In this document: positions 20,738 to 32,840 of the stretch, one piece after another
How positions within the stretch are numbered: the stretch's first letter is position 1
Layout: each line of letters opens with the position of its first letter
NCBI RefSeq assembly: GCF_000143415.4
Contig: NW_003314294.1
Coordinates: forward strand, 873,453 to 937,452
Length of the DNA: 64,000 nucleotides
DNA from: Selaginella moellendorffii
Lineage: Eukaryota > Streptophyta > Lycopodiopsida > Selaginellales > Selaginellaceae
Reading direction: 5' to 3'
The notes under the pieces: model-generated
Seen by the model: the letters and a program-made list of their open reading frames with translations, nothing else
The model's database searches: none
Told to the model about the DNA's origin: nothing
Translations under genes and position numbers: made by a program

Positions 20738-22260
20738 TTGCAATGTAGCGACCTCCGTGGATTACACATTTACCTCCAGGTAGAAATTTTTCTCGTTTTC
20801 TTCACGTACTGTTTTGGTAATTCGAGAATGTTGATAGGTCCGAAGGTGGCAGCGAAACTATACGGGAGCTTATCTCGACAAACCAGCAACGAATTTGAGC
20901 AAAAAGTTCGTGCGCTGCTCGACTAACAAAGTCCGCTGCTCGATCAACAGAGTTTTGGTAAGGGCTCCCAAAGTGGCTGAATGGATTGTCGTTTAACAAA
21001 ATCTCTTCCACAGATCGATGATCTGGAGCCACAGTGAAAATTGGATGTCTCAAGTATGTATTATTATTTCCTTGTGCTATGCTCTTATCTTACATGTTAG
21101 GTATGTAAATACTGAGCTAATAAGTCAGCTCAACGAGATTTAAGGTAACAAACTTCAATTAGAATCACTTCGCGTTTTTTTACTAATCTAAGTACGGCTT
21201 TAAAGTTCTTGTAGTGTTCTGATGACAGAGATCAGATTGATCGTAACATAATGCCGGCGTGGCTTCCGCTCACGAAGAGTTCCTCGTGGAAAGGATGCCA
21301 TGCCAATGCTGCGTTTAGTTCACTTTATGCTGTGAGTTGAAACACTTACCTTGATTACTTATCCCTTCAGCTAGTTAATGCCCGATTACCATTGCTGTAC
21401 TGTATTTTTGTGTTAGCTATGACCTCTATTTCACACAAGAAGCATAAGACTTTATGAATTTTAGTGTTCCACTCCACGGTCAACGCTCCGGTCCACACTC
21501 CACAGTCCACGCTAATCTAAACTTGGCTTTTCCACTCCACCGTCCCCGCTCAGTCCTGCTCTCCACCTTATCCCGCACACGATGCTAACCTTCGAAGTTG
21601 ATGACCTTTGTTGTTCCAGAAGTTCCATGCTCCATTTTCTACAGCGCTCCATGCTTTTGGGAGTATGACCTTTGCCGCATGCTCCCGGCTCTCTCCAGAC
21701 TCCGATATCCCGCTCCAAGCTCTTTTATCCTCCCTGCTCCTCCAAATTTCGAGCTCCAAGCCACGCTCCATGCTCCAAATGTCTATGTTCCAAGCTCCAA
21801 AGCTCTTTCGTGAAAGCCATGCTCCATCCATGCTCCAGGATCTTTTACATACAAAGGCCAAGCTCTCACGCTCCTTGTTCCACACTTCCATGATCTCCAT
21901 GCTATTGGAACTGGGAAAATTCAAGCTCCCAGCCACGCTCTATGTTCTTCAACGCTTCAAGCTCTTTTATGCTCGTTGCTCCTCCAAATTCCGAGCAGTA
22001 TGTTCCAAGCTCCAAAGCTCCTTCGTGGTCCCAGCTCCCTCCACGCTCCAGTGCTCACAGCGTGCACAGTTTCCTGGCATCCCATTATCCTTTTTCTTTA
22101 AAGCAGCCATAATGGAGAGCCTTTTGTGGATCTAGAATATAGAGAACTACAGACCTATTAATGAACGCACTTCTGGACACCTGGTGCTGAATGTGGTTTT
22201 GCAGCCCGGGAAAGATCAAAGATCAAGCATGAGGAAATGCAGTGACTGTACAATAACTTT
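20738..22260 (+). pseudogene. Scrambled pseudocopy of FY
   Basis: Compared with the intact FY gene at 33964-36411, 20738-21235 follows FY 34056-34935 in order, introns included, with deletions (for example between the exon 2 and exon 3 matches). The stretch 21244-21460 matches FY 35580 down to 35195 in reverse orientation, also with deletions. A tail at about 22190-22250 matches the last FY intron-exon boundary (GAATGTGGTTTTGCAG) in the forward sense. Between them is a GCTCCA-rich tract with no FY match. Introns are retained, so this is a DNA-level duplication, not a retrocopy. It cannot encode FY. Confidence 0.85.
21475..22060. repeat. GCTCCA-rich degenerate repeat
   Basis: Irregular reiteration of CATGCTCCA and AAGCTCC words, starting with CACTCCACGGTC-type units. 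Overlapping ORFs on both strands result from the repeat. It sits inside the FY pseudocopy, between its inverted block and its 3' remnant. Confidence 0.75.
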
Positions 22261-22878
22261 TTTATGATGTCGTGAAGATACATGGTGGTGCAACTCTATG
22301 GAATAGTTTTATAATCAACTTTGCTGAAGGAAGGGTAACTAAATATACCTTTGAGCTAGCAGATTTTTTGTTTGCTTAAGCAAATCTCATAAACATTCAA
22401 TAAGTATTTTTTTTCAGTTTTTTAGGGTCCTTGCAAGGAACGAGACATTTTCACTGTCCCTTTCAGTCGGCGGCAATTGTTGAATAAGTATGGGCAGCTG
22501 CCACCAAATATGAGATTTGCTGGATCGATTAGAAAATGATTGCTTTTGTGATGGCCAGGAATATGGATGAAAGAGATAAAGCTCTCAACAAACTTACAAC
22601 AGCCTTCGAAAGCTCATCAAACCTGTGCCCCTTACGCAAGTAAGTTGACATAGCTTCGTTCTAAGAAAATCTTGGGAGCTGAATTGACGTTCTCCATTGG
22701 CTATAAAGGCCGAATTGGAGCCCTCGGTAGGCTGGTGGAAGCTTTTACAAAAACCAATTCTCAAGCAGCAGTGAGCTATGAAATGTTGGCGGTGCCAATG
22801 TAGATCAAGTAGCAACCTTCACGGGGCTTTCCAACGATCTGAGGTCTCTGTCGTAGATTTTGGATATGTTAGTGCTCA
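22261..22878. other. Degenerate sequence, possible gene remnant
   Basis: Short protein-like stretches appear in shifting frames on the plus strand, for example RDIFTVPFSRRQLLNKYGQ near 22440-22500 and YKGRIGALGRLVEAFTKTN near 22700-22760, broken by many stops. I do not recognise the source. No intact gene. Confidence 0.35.
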
Positions 22879-25837
22879 ATGGAGAAGTTGATGAAGTTGG
22901 AACTGCAGGCCTCACGTCTGCCACCTTGCGGTGTTCAGTTCCTTAGCATTCTTTCTTCTCTCCCTCCCATACTCTCTCAGCTCCATTGGAATCATCTGAG
23001 AAGGGTTCTTATGATAGGTCAAGGAGGAGCGATGCCGCCAGGCCCTGGAGCTCCTGCTGCTCCATCGGCCGGCGTGGGGCGGGATTGGTCCCGCCGGGCA
23101 CCAAGATGTCGCGGCACCAAGAAGGTGAGCATCGTGAGTCGCCAGGTGAAGATGGTGCTCGGAGGCTCTGCTTGTTCTTCCACTGTCTCCAGCAGCTGGG
23201 GTTGGAGCTCAAACATGGCTATGCCGTCGTCTTTCGCCGACTCTCTTGAGCGGTCTATCCGGGATGTGGAAACTGAGATCGCGGAGACAAAAGGCCAATT
23301 GAAGACGGAGCAGGATCCCGACCAGAAGAAGTACCTGCAGATGAATTTGTTGCTGCTGCGGGAAGTGTTGCTGGTCATGAAGAAAGAGAGGCAGCTGCGG
23401 GAGGAAGAGCTCAAATCTAATGGTAAGTCATCTCTTCCATGTGTGTGGTTATGGATGGATCTGGTCGTCTGGTAATCTCCGCATCCTTGTGGTTCTGTTC
23501 GATCTGTGTGAACTTGCCGTTTGCTCTTTGTGGCTGTGTTTAATTCTGCTGTTCCAGGGGCGCTTTAACCCGGAATTTAACCCGGAAGAATGTTGACGAC
23601 GTTTGTGCTGAAGTTTGGAAACGGGTGAAAGAACATCTTCTTTCCATGCCTCCGGAGCAACATTTCAAGCGTTCTTATTCACGTAGCAGCAAGGAGTTAT
23701 GTACCTTGAAAGGCCGGGCGGTTCTGTTGCTAGAGGGGTTGAAGGATGGAGATTATATCGGGTCTGCGTCAGAGGTGCTTAGGAGGCTGGAGTATACAGA
23801 CCTCTGCTTCTTGGTTGACGCTTCTGGCAGTGGCAAGACAAGGACGCTCTACGAAATATCTTGTCAGAGGGACTCCATTTACTTGACGGGTGTTACGGGT
23901 AGTGGAGCAGGGGATGAAGGTTCTCGAGATCTTAATCACGTTGCAGCAGAATTGGGACGCTTGTATCCCGAGGGAGCCATTCCAGAAGCGGCCTTAATGG
24001 TTTGCCTGAAAGCAGTTTTCATATCCAGGTTTTACATTTTGAGAGAAGCTCGCTCTGCAGGCGTCGACGTTACCCCGCTCGCCTGGCTTTTTAAACAAGT
24101 AAGATTCGTGTTTGGTTTGTGAGGGAGCTAAAATGTTTGTGTTTTGTGCAGGTATACTTTCCACACTTGAATTATCCATGGCGTGATCCATGGTGGCAGC
24201 TGACGAAGGGAATACTCAGTCTGATCCGCAATTCTTCCGACATTAAAGTTGCAAGCACCATCTTTTCTGACATGCTCGTTGAGCTGAAAGGACAGGTAGA
24301 CTGGGACGGCATTGTGGTAATAGACGAATGCCAGGAACTATCACGTTTACTGGTGAACAGGTTTAGGAGCGAGACTATGAATGAGGTGAACCGGTCGATG
24401 CTAGACAAGCTCGTCTTGGCTCTACGTGCGATGAACTTCAAAGAGACCATAATATCTGGGACATGCCGGCACTTGGTATGGATGGTGGACTCACTTTCAG
24501 GCTCCGTGAAAGACACACTTAGCTATTATGTGTACTCGGACTTTGGGGATTTTTCTAGTGCTGAATCTATCAAGGAGTACACAATGAAGTTTGTGAAAGG
24601 TGTGGAAGATTTCGACTTCAGCACGATCTTTGGTGTTTACAGAGGCAGATACAAGTTTTACGTGACAGTGTTGCAGATGTTCTTGCGGGATTCAGAGGAG
24701 CAGCCATTGGTCGCTACAGACTACTTCCTAAAAAAGGCAGATGATTTGTGTAGGCGACCAGGCCCTGACCTCTTCATCAACAGATCTGTGTGGGACGATG
24801 TTGTGAAGTTCTTTGCGCTACCATCATTCCATCCCGGGTGTTGGGAGGTGATCATAACTTTATTGCTGCTGCAGGTGTACACGGGAGTTCCTGTAAAACT
24901 GGCAGTCATGGACAGTGATTTAATATTTGTGCAAGCAGGGATCGGCAGGCTGAGAAAGACTGTGGACAAGCCTTTGCATTTCAAACCGGATACAGATTTC
25001 TGCTCGGCTCCTCCTCAGAATGGAGCACAGGTTTCCCTTCAAACTGTTGAGATTGGAGAACCACTCGTGGTGAGGGCTTTGTGGAACTATCTCACAGCCA
25101 GTGGAGACATGCAGAAGAAGCTGATCAACGATATGGGTGTTTGCAGCAAGTCTGAGCTAGGGGTAAAGTTTGAAGCGTACTCCGTTCCCTTGCTTTTGGA
25201 GTTTCTGGAGAATAAGGCGCCAGTGGATTTTATCCCAAAGGTCTACAAGGAAAAGGTGGAGGAGGTCTACAAGCATCCACTACGAGTGCCAAGGTCAAAC
25301 AACTGCGAGATGGTACAGCGAATGCCTGAAGAAGACAATGGGACAATCTTTTTGACATGGCTCAATCAGTTTGAGGAGGTCTTACAAGGAAATCATTAGG
25401 TATCCTCTTTGCATTTCCTATTTTATAGTGGTGAAATAACTTGTTTGTTGCAGGTATCCTTTTGGCCTTTTCTCCACTGTGGAGATATGATTCGTTTTGG
25501 ACCTGATATAGTAATAGTTTGCATTAGCAAGGTAGGAAAGAAGAAAATTCCCGTCTTCTCGCTCTATCAATACAAAGTTATGTCGAGGATAGACTTAATG
25601 AATGCTTTAGACACATTGGACATTGATGATCTATTCTTGCACAAGAGTTTCGGGGGAAGATCACAAGTCAAAGAGATGGCTGTCACCAAACTTAAACAAC
25701 TTGTGCATTGTGGAGGGCTCTTAAAGTGGATTGTTTGCCTTACCACAGACATTAGTGATCTTGAGAAGAGCCATATGTTTCTACACGTAGGAGTGTTCCA
25801 AAAATCCACAAAAGAAAACACACATATGAGAATTTAA
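22879..25837 (+). CDS. Crinkler (CR)-type P-loop NTPase with nuclease-like C-terminus
   Basis: Probable exons: 22879-23422, a second ending at 24098, 24152-25378 and 25454-25837. The first carries a coiled coil near 23230-23415. The second holds a Walker A motif (DASGSGKTRTLYE) and the third a Walker B motif (GIVVIDECQEL). The last has GPDIVIV and a QYK after PVFSLY, resembling the PD-(D/E)XK core of CR nucleases. This order (coiled coil, NTPase, restriction-endonuclease fold) is that of Crinkler-type proteins known from oomycetes, fungi and some plants. The 22879 start and first acceptor are uncertain: acceptor 23557 shifts frame with the first exon, while one near 23606 keeps it. In-frame ATG 23636 could start a shorter product. 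Catalysis is inferred only. Confidence 0.7.
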
Positions 25838-26950
25838 AGATTACAGGCCTCATTAAAATAATTGATAAGAATATGCAGGTGATGGCAGAAGAAAATGCAT
25901 GGTTTGTTAATGCTGTACAATATTTGAAACATGAGAATTAAATTTAAATGATTGCTTTTTAATAAATATATTAGATTTACTTGATATAATCTTAATATAT
26001 ATGGTATGTGAATACTAGTCTGCATGTTTAAAAGGATATCCTCCACGTGATGCAAAAGTCTGCAAACACTTCTATTATATACTCAAACATCTAAATGTAC
26101 CTATACAATAAGTATATCCATATTGCATATATGATTGGAGTATCGGGAAATACTGATTCAACGCTTTCTATTTACATTCTTCATTTTGTTATATGATTAA
26201 AGTAAGAACAGATATTCTTTGGCACTATCCATTTTCAAATTTTCAATGTTAATGAGATAAAGTATATTTATATATGTTCTGCAATACAAATCAAGTAAGT
26301 AATAGATGTCAATATAAACTTGCGCACACTCCTTCCTCTATAAGATTAGAGCACTTACATGAGCACAAGGCAATCTAATTTTTTGCCATCCAAATTATGA
26401 GCAAAAATATATTAATATGTTTAATATACAAATATGTTTTTATCTCTGTATTTCATATATAACATGATCCAAGGGCATAACAATATAGTAGTAAGTTTGA
26501 AATATTGCATTATAAAGAATTTTTTATATACTGTATATTATAGCTTTAGTTCTACTTCACCAGTCTTGCTATTTGCCTCATCACTTTTCAATTAATGCTC
26601 AGAAAATTAATTAGCTACTTTATAGGCATTTTGAGCTTTAAGAAACTACACTTAAAAATTCAAAGATATTACTTGTTAAATATTTAGAATTTTGTCTTTC
26701 AAATAATGTAATTTGTCTTTGGATCCAATAAGAAAAATTTGGGTTTTTACTATAAATTTATGCATTAACAACATCAAAGTTCAAAAGTATAGGAGTGTGG
26801 CATGCTTTCCGAAGTAAATGAATAAACTTAAGATTCTTAAACACTTTGCAAAAGTTAATGCCTTATACAAAATTTATTATATATGCATTATTGAATATTG
26901 ATTAAATACTTTTTGACACATATTTTTTCAGATTAAAAATAAAGTATAAC
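25838..26950. other. AT-rich intergenic DNA
   Basis: Very AT-rich, with no ORF, repeat pair or RNA gene that I can support. Its last bases (ATAAC, 26946-26950) are part of the flank of the gypsy element to the right. Confidence 0.6.
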
Positions 26951-27125
26951 TGTGAGGTCCAAGTGTATGGCTACGATGCATATACTAATATTAGCATAGT
27001 GGGATTTTGGTAGCCGTCTGATTGATTTCAATCTGGACCATTCGCTTCTATAAAAAAGCTAGAGTTTTTGGGCTAATTGATATACACATTTTCTGTATTC
27101 CCTTTTTATATTCCATGCACTTACA
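26951..27125 (+). repeat. 5' LTR of the gypsy element
   Basis: 175 bp, TG to CA; followed by TTGGTGGAGATG, a possible primer-binding site beginning TGG. Confidence 0.85.
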
Positions 27126-27900
27126 TTGGTGGAGATGAAAGGCACCTTTAATTGTCCCTAAAGAGTGCTTGAATTTAGGATTTTGGTTTAGATCTAGCTT
27201 TTGCATCGTCTAGATCTAGCTTTTTCCATTTCTTTTCTTTTGTTATTTCCTTTCAGGATTTTAATTTAGATCTAGCTTTTTGCATTGTCTAGATCTCCCT
27301 TTCCTTCTAGCTTTTTGTCATTTCTTTTCTTTTGCTCTTTCCTTTTCGTTCATTTTCACGGTCGATCAACAATCTCCTCTTTTGACTCTAGAGCAATAGT
27401 TGGTACAATTGCTTGATACTATGTGTTTGCAATTGAACAACCAAACTCAATTGATAGTGCCATTCACGGCATGTGGCACAACTCCTCCTGCTCTTGGTGC
27501 CAATCCTTGTGTTCGGCCAGAGTTCTTTCGCGAAAATCCTGGGGATGATATATACTATTGGTTTGATCACTTCACGGTGATTGCCACATATCATTCTTGA
27601 GATGATGCTTGACATTTGCGTTTCCCACGTGTTTCCAAGAGACGGCATTGCAGTGGTATAATAGTTTGAGCATAGCCACTCGTGGGGATTGGAGTGTTCT
27701 TCCAGATATCTTCAAATGCGCATTTGAACATGCCGATGATTGTGATGATGCCTTCCAACACTTGCATTGTCTTCACTAAGGGCCATCTGAATTGATGATG
27801 CAATTTAGCATTCATGTCCAAAGTTTTTTGCTTCGTGCGGAGCCAAATATGTCGGAGCGGATCAAGCTAGGAATGTTATGGCCAAGATTTTGTTAGACTT

Positions 27901-30573
27901 GTGCATGCACTTGCTCTCGCCACCCTTAACGATGTTTTTCGCTTGACACAATGCTATGAGATGTCACCTCTTCCACTTTTCGCTACACATCCTTCAACTT
28001 CACTTCCTCTAGGTGATAGTTCTGTTCCAATAGAGGTTGATGTTGTTGCTACTCGAGTCCAAAGACAAGGGCGAGGCCGTGGTCATGGCCGTGATGTTCG
28101 TTGTTGGGCGTGTAATGAAGTCGGTCACACTTATCAGCGTTCTCCGCGTTTTCCAAATTGGCTTCTTAGGTGGAGACTTTGGCATCAATAACGTCTTGTT
28201 AGTGCTACTGCAGTGGAAAGTCTTGATATTGAGATGCATTCGGGAAATGAGGAGTCGCATGAGTAACGGAGGGACCTTGCGCGAATAAGTCTATGACCCC
28301 TCCATCTTTCTTTCGGGAGTATCATCAAGGGGTTCATTTGACACCAGTTCATCCAATGTTTACTTTCCAAGCTCATTTTTATAACAAGCAGTCTTCTATT
28401 ATTCTCTCCGTGTTTGTTGATATAGGTTTGAGTTTATCTTCTATTGCTTGACCTGTTGCCACACGTTGCCGTCTACACTTGCATTGGGTGGTGGAGCCAG
28501 TTTTCATTCTTTATGGCAATGGCCGTACATATGCATGTGCACAGGATGAGGTAAACTTAGTTGTACGTGTGGGCGATCTCGAGCTTGGGTTGCAATTATT
28601 GCGGGTGGTGCCGAGTCAAGTTTTTGACCTCATCGTTGGTATAGATTGGTTGCAGTGCAATCATGCTAAGTGTGACTTTGAAGCTTCCCCTTTTTATCCT
28701 ATACTTCCTTATATTTCATTCATTCCTCTCACTTCCGTACCTCTTCGTTCCTTTGCTTCTACTTTTGCTTTCCATTACTTTTGTCCCCCTACTCCTTCCT
28801 CTTATAATTTTGTCTTGTTCTGCTCTTCCCTTTTCTAATCCCTCTGACAATCTTTGTATTGCAGCAGTTGACTGGCTCATGAAGGAGTATTCTGATCTCT
28901 TTGATTTTGACCTATCATTTGGGGCCAATATTGCCACATGTCATCCTATTCCAACCGAAGATGCACATCCAATCAAGGTTCATATTCATTGTCAATCACC
29001 CAAAGAGATTAAGATTTTATATACAAACATCAAAGAGATGTTGGAGAAGGGTGTTATTCGGAAGTTGTGGAATCCTTGGGCATGTGAACCTCATCTTGTG
29101 ACGAAGCTTGATAGGAGTATTCGTTTCTGCATCAACTATAGTCTATTAAACGAAGAGACAATCCCGAATGTGTACCCTCTTCCTCACATTGCTGATCTCT
29201 TAGATCGTTTGAGGCGAAGTTGTTAATCCACCAAGCTAGATCTTGTTTTTGGGTACTGGCAAGTACTGATGGCTGAAGAAGATATTTTTAAGACTAGTTT
29301 TTGTACACCGTTCTTGGTGATGCCATTTGGTTTAAACAATGCTTTAGCAACTTTTTAGCAAATGATGGACAAGGTTCTTTGTGATATATCGGAGGTGACT
29401 GCTGACTTCATTGATGATGTATTGATTCACTTAAAGGGGATGTAGAAGGAGTATATTCATGATGTTTGTAAAGTGTTGAATCACCTACAGGATGTTAGCT
29501 TAAAGCTAAAGTGGTCGAAGTGTGTGTTTGGGTCCAAAGATATGACTTATTTTGGGTACTGTATTTCTCGTGAGGGTTTGTAAGTTGATCCTAACAAACT
29601 TGTGGTTGTTCTAAAGTTCCTTACTCCAAAGTGTGTAAATGATATGTAACACTTCCTGGGCAAGGTGCAATATCTCAGTCATTTTGTGGATCATCCTTCT
29701 AATTGCACTGCACCATTGTGAGCATTGATGAAGTCATCGATGTCATCTTTCATTTGGTTTTTGGATTGTGAGCAGGCGTTTGTGGATCTCAAAAAGCTGT
29801 TGATTGATTCCTCCGAGTATGTTATTATTACTTCTGACTATTTGACTCGTTAGATGGAAGTTGGTGCTCTTGCTAGCGCCCTTGCAACTGCTGTTAGATA
29901 CTTCCTCCTCAATCAAATGGTGTTCCAACATTTTTGTCTGAAGTGGATTCTTTTGGATAATGGTCTCGCATTTATGGCTGAGGCATTTCATGTTTTGAAG
30001 TCTCGATTGGGGATACACCACACTTTCATGAGTGCTTATCATCCACAATCAGACGGTTTGGTGGAACGGGTCATTCGGACATTCAAAGGAATGATTGCGA
30101 AGTACATGAACTTTCAGCATTCAGATTGGGATGGTCATTTGCCGTCTCTTCAGTATGCATATATCATAGAGGTGCATAGTTCTTTGTTGGTGCTTCACCA
30201 TATAAATTTTTATATAGTCATGATCCAATATTACCAATGGAGCTGGGTTTACCTATGCGAATGCCACGAGCTACTGATGCTAGGTCGTGGGATCAGTATT
30301 TAACGAAGCATTTTTTCACTTATCCAAGTAAAGTCTATCGAACACTTAAGCCACATACAAGTGGGACAACAATGGCACTATAACTCCCATCATCGTCCAC
30401 CTGTAGAGTACAAAGTGGATGACTTGGTGTTAGTCCATTTTCCCCATCTTATGGAATATGATTTATTTAAGGGGCTCCTTGCTCAGTGGAAAGGACCGTA
30501 TTGGGTGTTACGGCAAATTGGACTACAAGTTTATGAGGTTCAACATGACATCCAGCAGACCGATCCTCTATAA
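27901..30573 (+). pseudogene. gag-pol remnant of the gypsy element
   Basis: Readable pieces: a zinc knuckle CWACNEVGHTYQR whose last Cys is replaced; aspartic-protease flank FDLIVGIDWLQCNHAKCDF; reverse transcriptase with [31 protein letters not shown] and ADFIDDVLIHL; and integrase with SDYLTR, LDNGLAFMAEAF, SAYHPQSDGLVERV. The RNase H and zinc-finger parts expected between reverse transcriptase and integrase are missing around 29820-29850. Stops at 29224, 29356, 29444 and later kill the frame. Confidence 0.88.
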
Positions 30574-30707
30574 ATTATGCATATGCAACGGTTGAACAGG
30601 AACAATTGATACCACATATAGATTTGCTAATGCCTCCTTCTGACGTTCCTCTAAATCCTAGCCCATCTACACAAAAACCTTGATGGTCTTCCAAGAGGAG
30701 GGAATGA

Positions 30708-30883
30708 TGTGAGGTCAAAGTGTATAGCTATGATGCCGTATATTAATATTAGCATAGTGGGATTTTAGTAGCCGTTGGGTTGATTTCAATTTAGACCACT
30801 CGCTTCTATATATAAGCTAGGGTTTTTGGGCTAATTGATATGCATATTTTCTATATTCCCTTTCTATATTCCATGCACTTATA
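30708..30883 (+). repeat. 3' LTR of the gypsy element
   Basis: 176 bp, matching 26951-27125 with scattered substitutions; preceded by a polypurine tract and followed by TAAC. Confidence 0.85.
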
Positions 30884-32219
30884 TAACTATTATATATTGT
30901 GTTTTAATTAAAAATTTTAATTACTTAAGGGACTCTAATTGTTATTGTTTTTAATATCAATTATGCCAACCTTTAACATCTACACTAATTGTTAAAATGC
31001 ATCTAAGGTATCTTAACCTCAAATATGTCCCATTAAACAAATCAAGGGTGTACAATGTATAAACTAGTATGAGAGAAATAGTCTTTTGAAAGTAAAATTT
31101 TCATCAACCTCAACACAAATATATTATTTAAGTTACTTATGTTAATATTAACTCAAAAATGTAAGTAATTAAGCAAAATAAGTTTTTATCAACAATAGAA
31201 GCATAGAGTCTCTAAAAACAAACCCTCTCTTTTCCATTGAATTATATAATATTTCTTCTAAGATTATAATCAATTTAAAATGCCAGCAATAGCAATATTT
31301 TTACTTATATTTCAATCTCATAAAGAAAATTGTATCTTACCCCTAAAATAATCTTTATTTTGCCATTAAGATCAAATAAATAGACACCCATACGTTAAAA
31401 TAGAGTATTCATTTTAAATTTGAAAGGGCATATTTGCAAATATGAATAATTTAAGGTTTTCATGCAATTTTTTAAATATTTATTTTAATATTCTCATGCT
31501 AGAATGGAAATGCAAATATAAATATCTAAGGGTTGATATTTGCTACTTAACTACAAAATAGTTTCTAAGTAAAAGTATATCTTCGTGTTTTAAGCTTTGG
31601 CATCAAGAAGATAGATTCATTATATACTAAAAATTCAAAATTGTTTTGGCTAAAAATTTAAAATATTACATTTCAAGATAAAACAATTTGGTCCAAATCA
31701 AGGTTACAAAGTAGCCTAGAATAACTAACTTTCCTTATATTCACTCCATCTCAATTATAACAATCATGTAAGATTTTGAGATTCCTAATCTATAATAGCA
31801 CTTATAATACGTTTATTAAAATTAAATTTTAATAATATAAAAAACTAATAACATACCAAAAGGAAATATTAAAAATAAAATAGTATAACACGGTAGGATA
31901 CCAAGAACAAAAGATAGTGTAATCATAACCCACAGAAGCTAGCACACCTATATATGATATCAAAGACAATAGAGTAACATGTGCAGTCTCAAAAGACATG
32001 GAGCCACTCCAGAGCCAAAGCATTGTTGCCAAAGTGGCATAACAGAAGAAAATGATGCAATGAAGATTAAAAGAAAAGAGTAAATCTAAGCATAACAATA
32101 ACTAAAATTCTAAATTTGGTGAATAAATATATTAATTAGGGTTAGACCCAGATTCTCATATATATAAGTAGCAGAGTAAAACAATTTGCGAATGTGAAAT
32201 AATTTAAGTCCAGCAGCGA
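30884..32219. other. AT-rich intergenic DNA
   Basis: No supportable gene or repeat. The open stretch 31829-32098 (minus) is AT-driven and lacks recognisable protein features. Confidence 0.55.
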
Positions 32220-32319
32220 GTTAAATGCACTCTTCCCAAGCAGTTCCTCTTGTTGTGTTGTTCAGAACTTTTTTCATTATCTCAAGGCTGGTTTTCTTCC
32301 TCCAGGTAGGACTCACTGC

Positions 32320-32713
32320 TTGCTTCTTATGTCCAGGCTTAGAATCACCTCTTATCATCTCCTTCAAGTTGTGAGACATGGACGTTACTTAACTTACATG
32401 CCTAACTCTTGTCTATCACGTAGAGTAGGTATCCTTCCAACGCAGATAATCTGGACTTCTATCCTGTCCTTCCTCAAGCACGTCTACTTGTGGAGTGCTT
32501 GGGAAAGATGGAAACTCCTTTGCCTACTTTAGAGTGAACTCCAACCCCATCTTTGACGAGAGGCCCGGTGTCTTCTTTGTCATGGACATGAACTTCATGC
32601 CCAGTACGTCAAACTCTCCAGTAACTCGTGCGCTGCCGCCAACACACGCATCACCAAGCGTCGCTTCAAACAGCACAAAAGGGCCAGGTTCCTCAGCAAC
32701 GTGGACATCCTGA
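32320..32713 (+). pseudogene. Possible gene fragment, unrecognised
   Basis: Protein-like text occurs in two overlapping frames: YPSNADNLDFYPVLPQARLL near 32430-32490 in one and KDGNSFAYFRVNSNPIFDE then GVFFVMDMNFMP near 32500-32600 in the other. No single open frame or clear intron links them. GC content is higher than in the AT-rich flanks, suggesting a decayed or partial gene. I do not know the family. Confidence 0.3.
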
Positions 32714-32840
32714 CCGTAGCAGCGAGGATTCAGTGATCCAACACAAGCCCAGCTCTAGAAGGTTTCTGACATGTAGTATGGATTCCGCTTACTTTTGCAT
32801 TTTTGGAGAAGAAATACTTGAGTAAACATCTTTTAATTAG

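Larger units (their letters stand above)
26951..30883 (+). mobile_element. Defective Ty3/gypsy element with 175-bp LTRs
   Basis: Direct repeats 26951-27125 and 30708-30883 both start TGTGAGGTC and end CCATGCACTTACA or CCATGCACTTATA. The right one is preceded by a purine tract (AAGAGGAGGGAATGA), and the right flank repeats TAAC (30884-30887) found just before the left LTR (26947-26950). Inside, in order: a gag zinc-knuckle remnant (about 28100), protease-like FDLIVGIDWL (about 28630), reverse transcriptase, integrase core and a GPYWVL C-terminal integrase motif (about 30500). Several in-frame stops and an internal deletion make it non-autonomous. The LTRs differ at about one base in ten, so it is not recent. 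Confidence 0.9.

Noticed and set aside
21568-21936. Trp/Ser/Met-rich ORF on the minus strand
   Set aside because: Product of the GCTCCA repeat; opposite frames are equally open.
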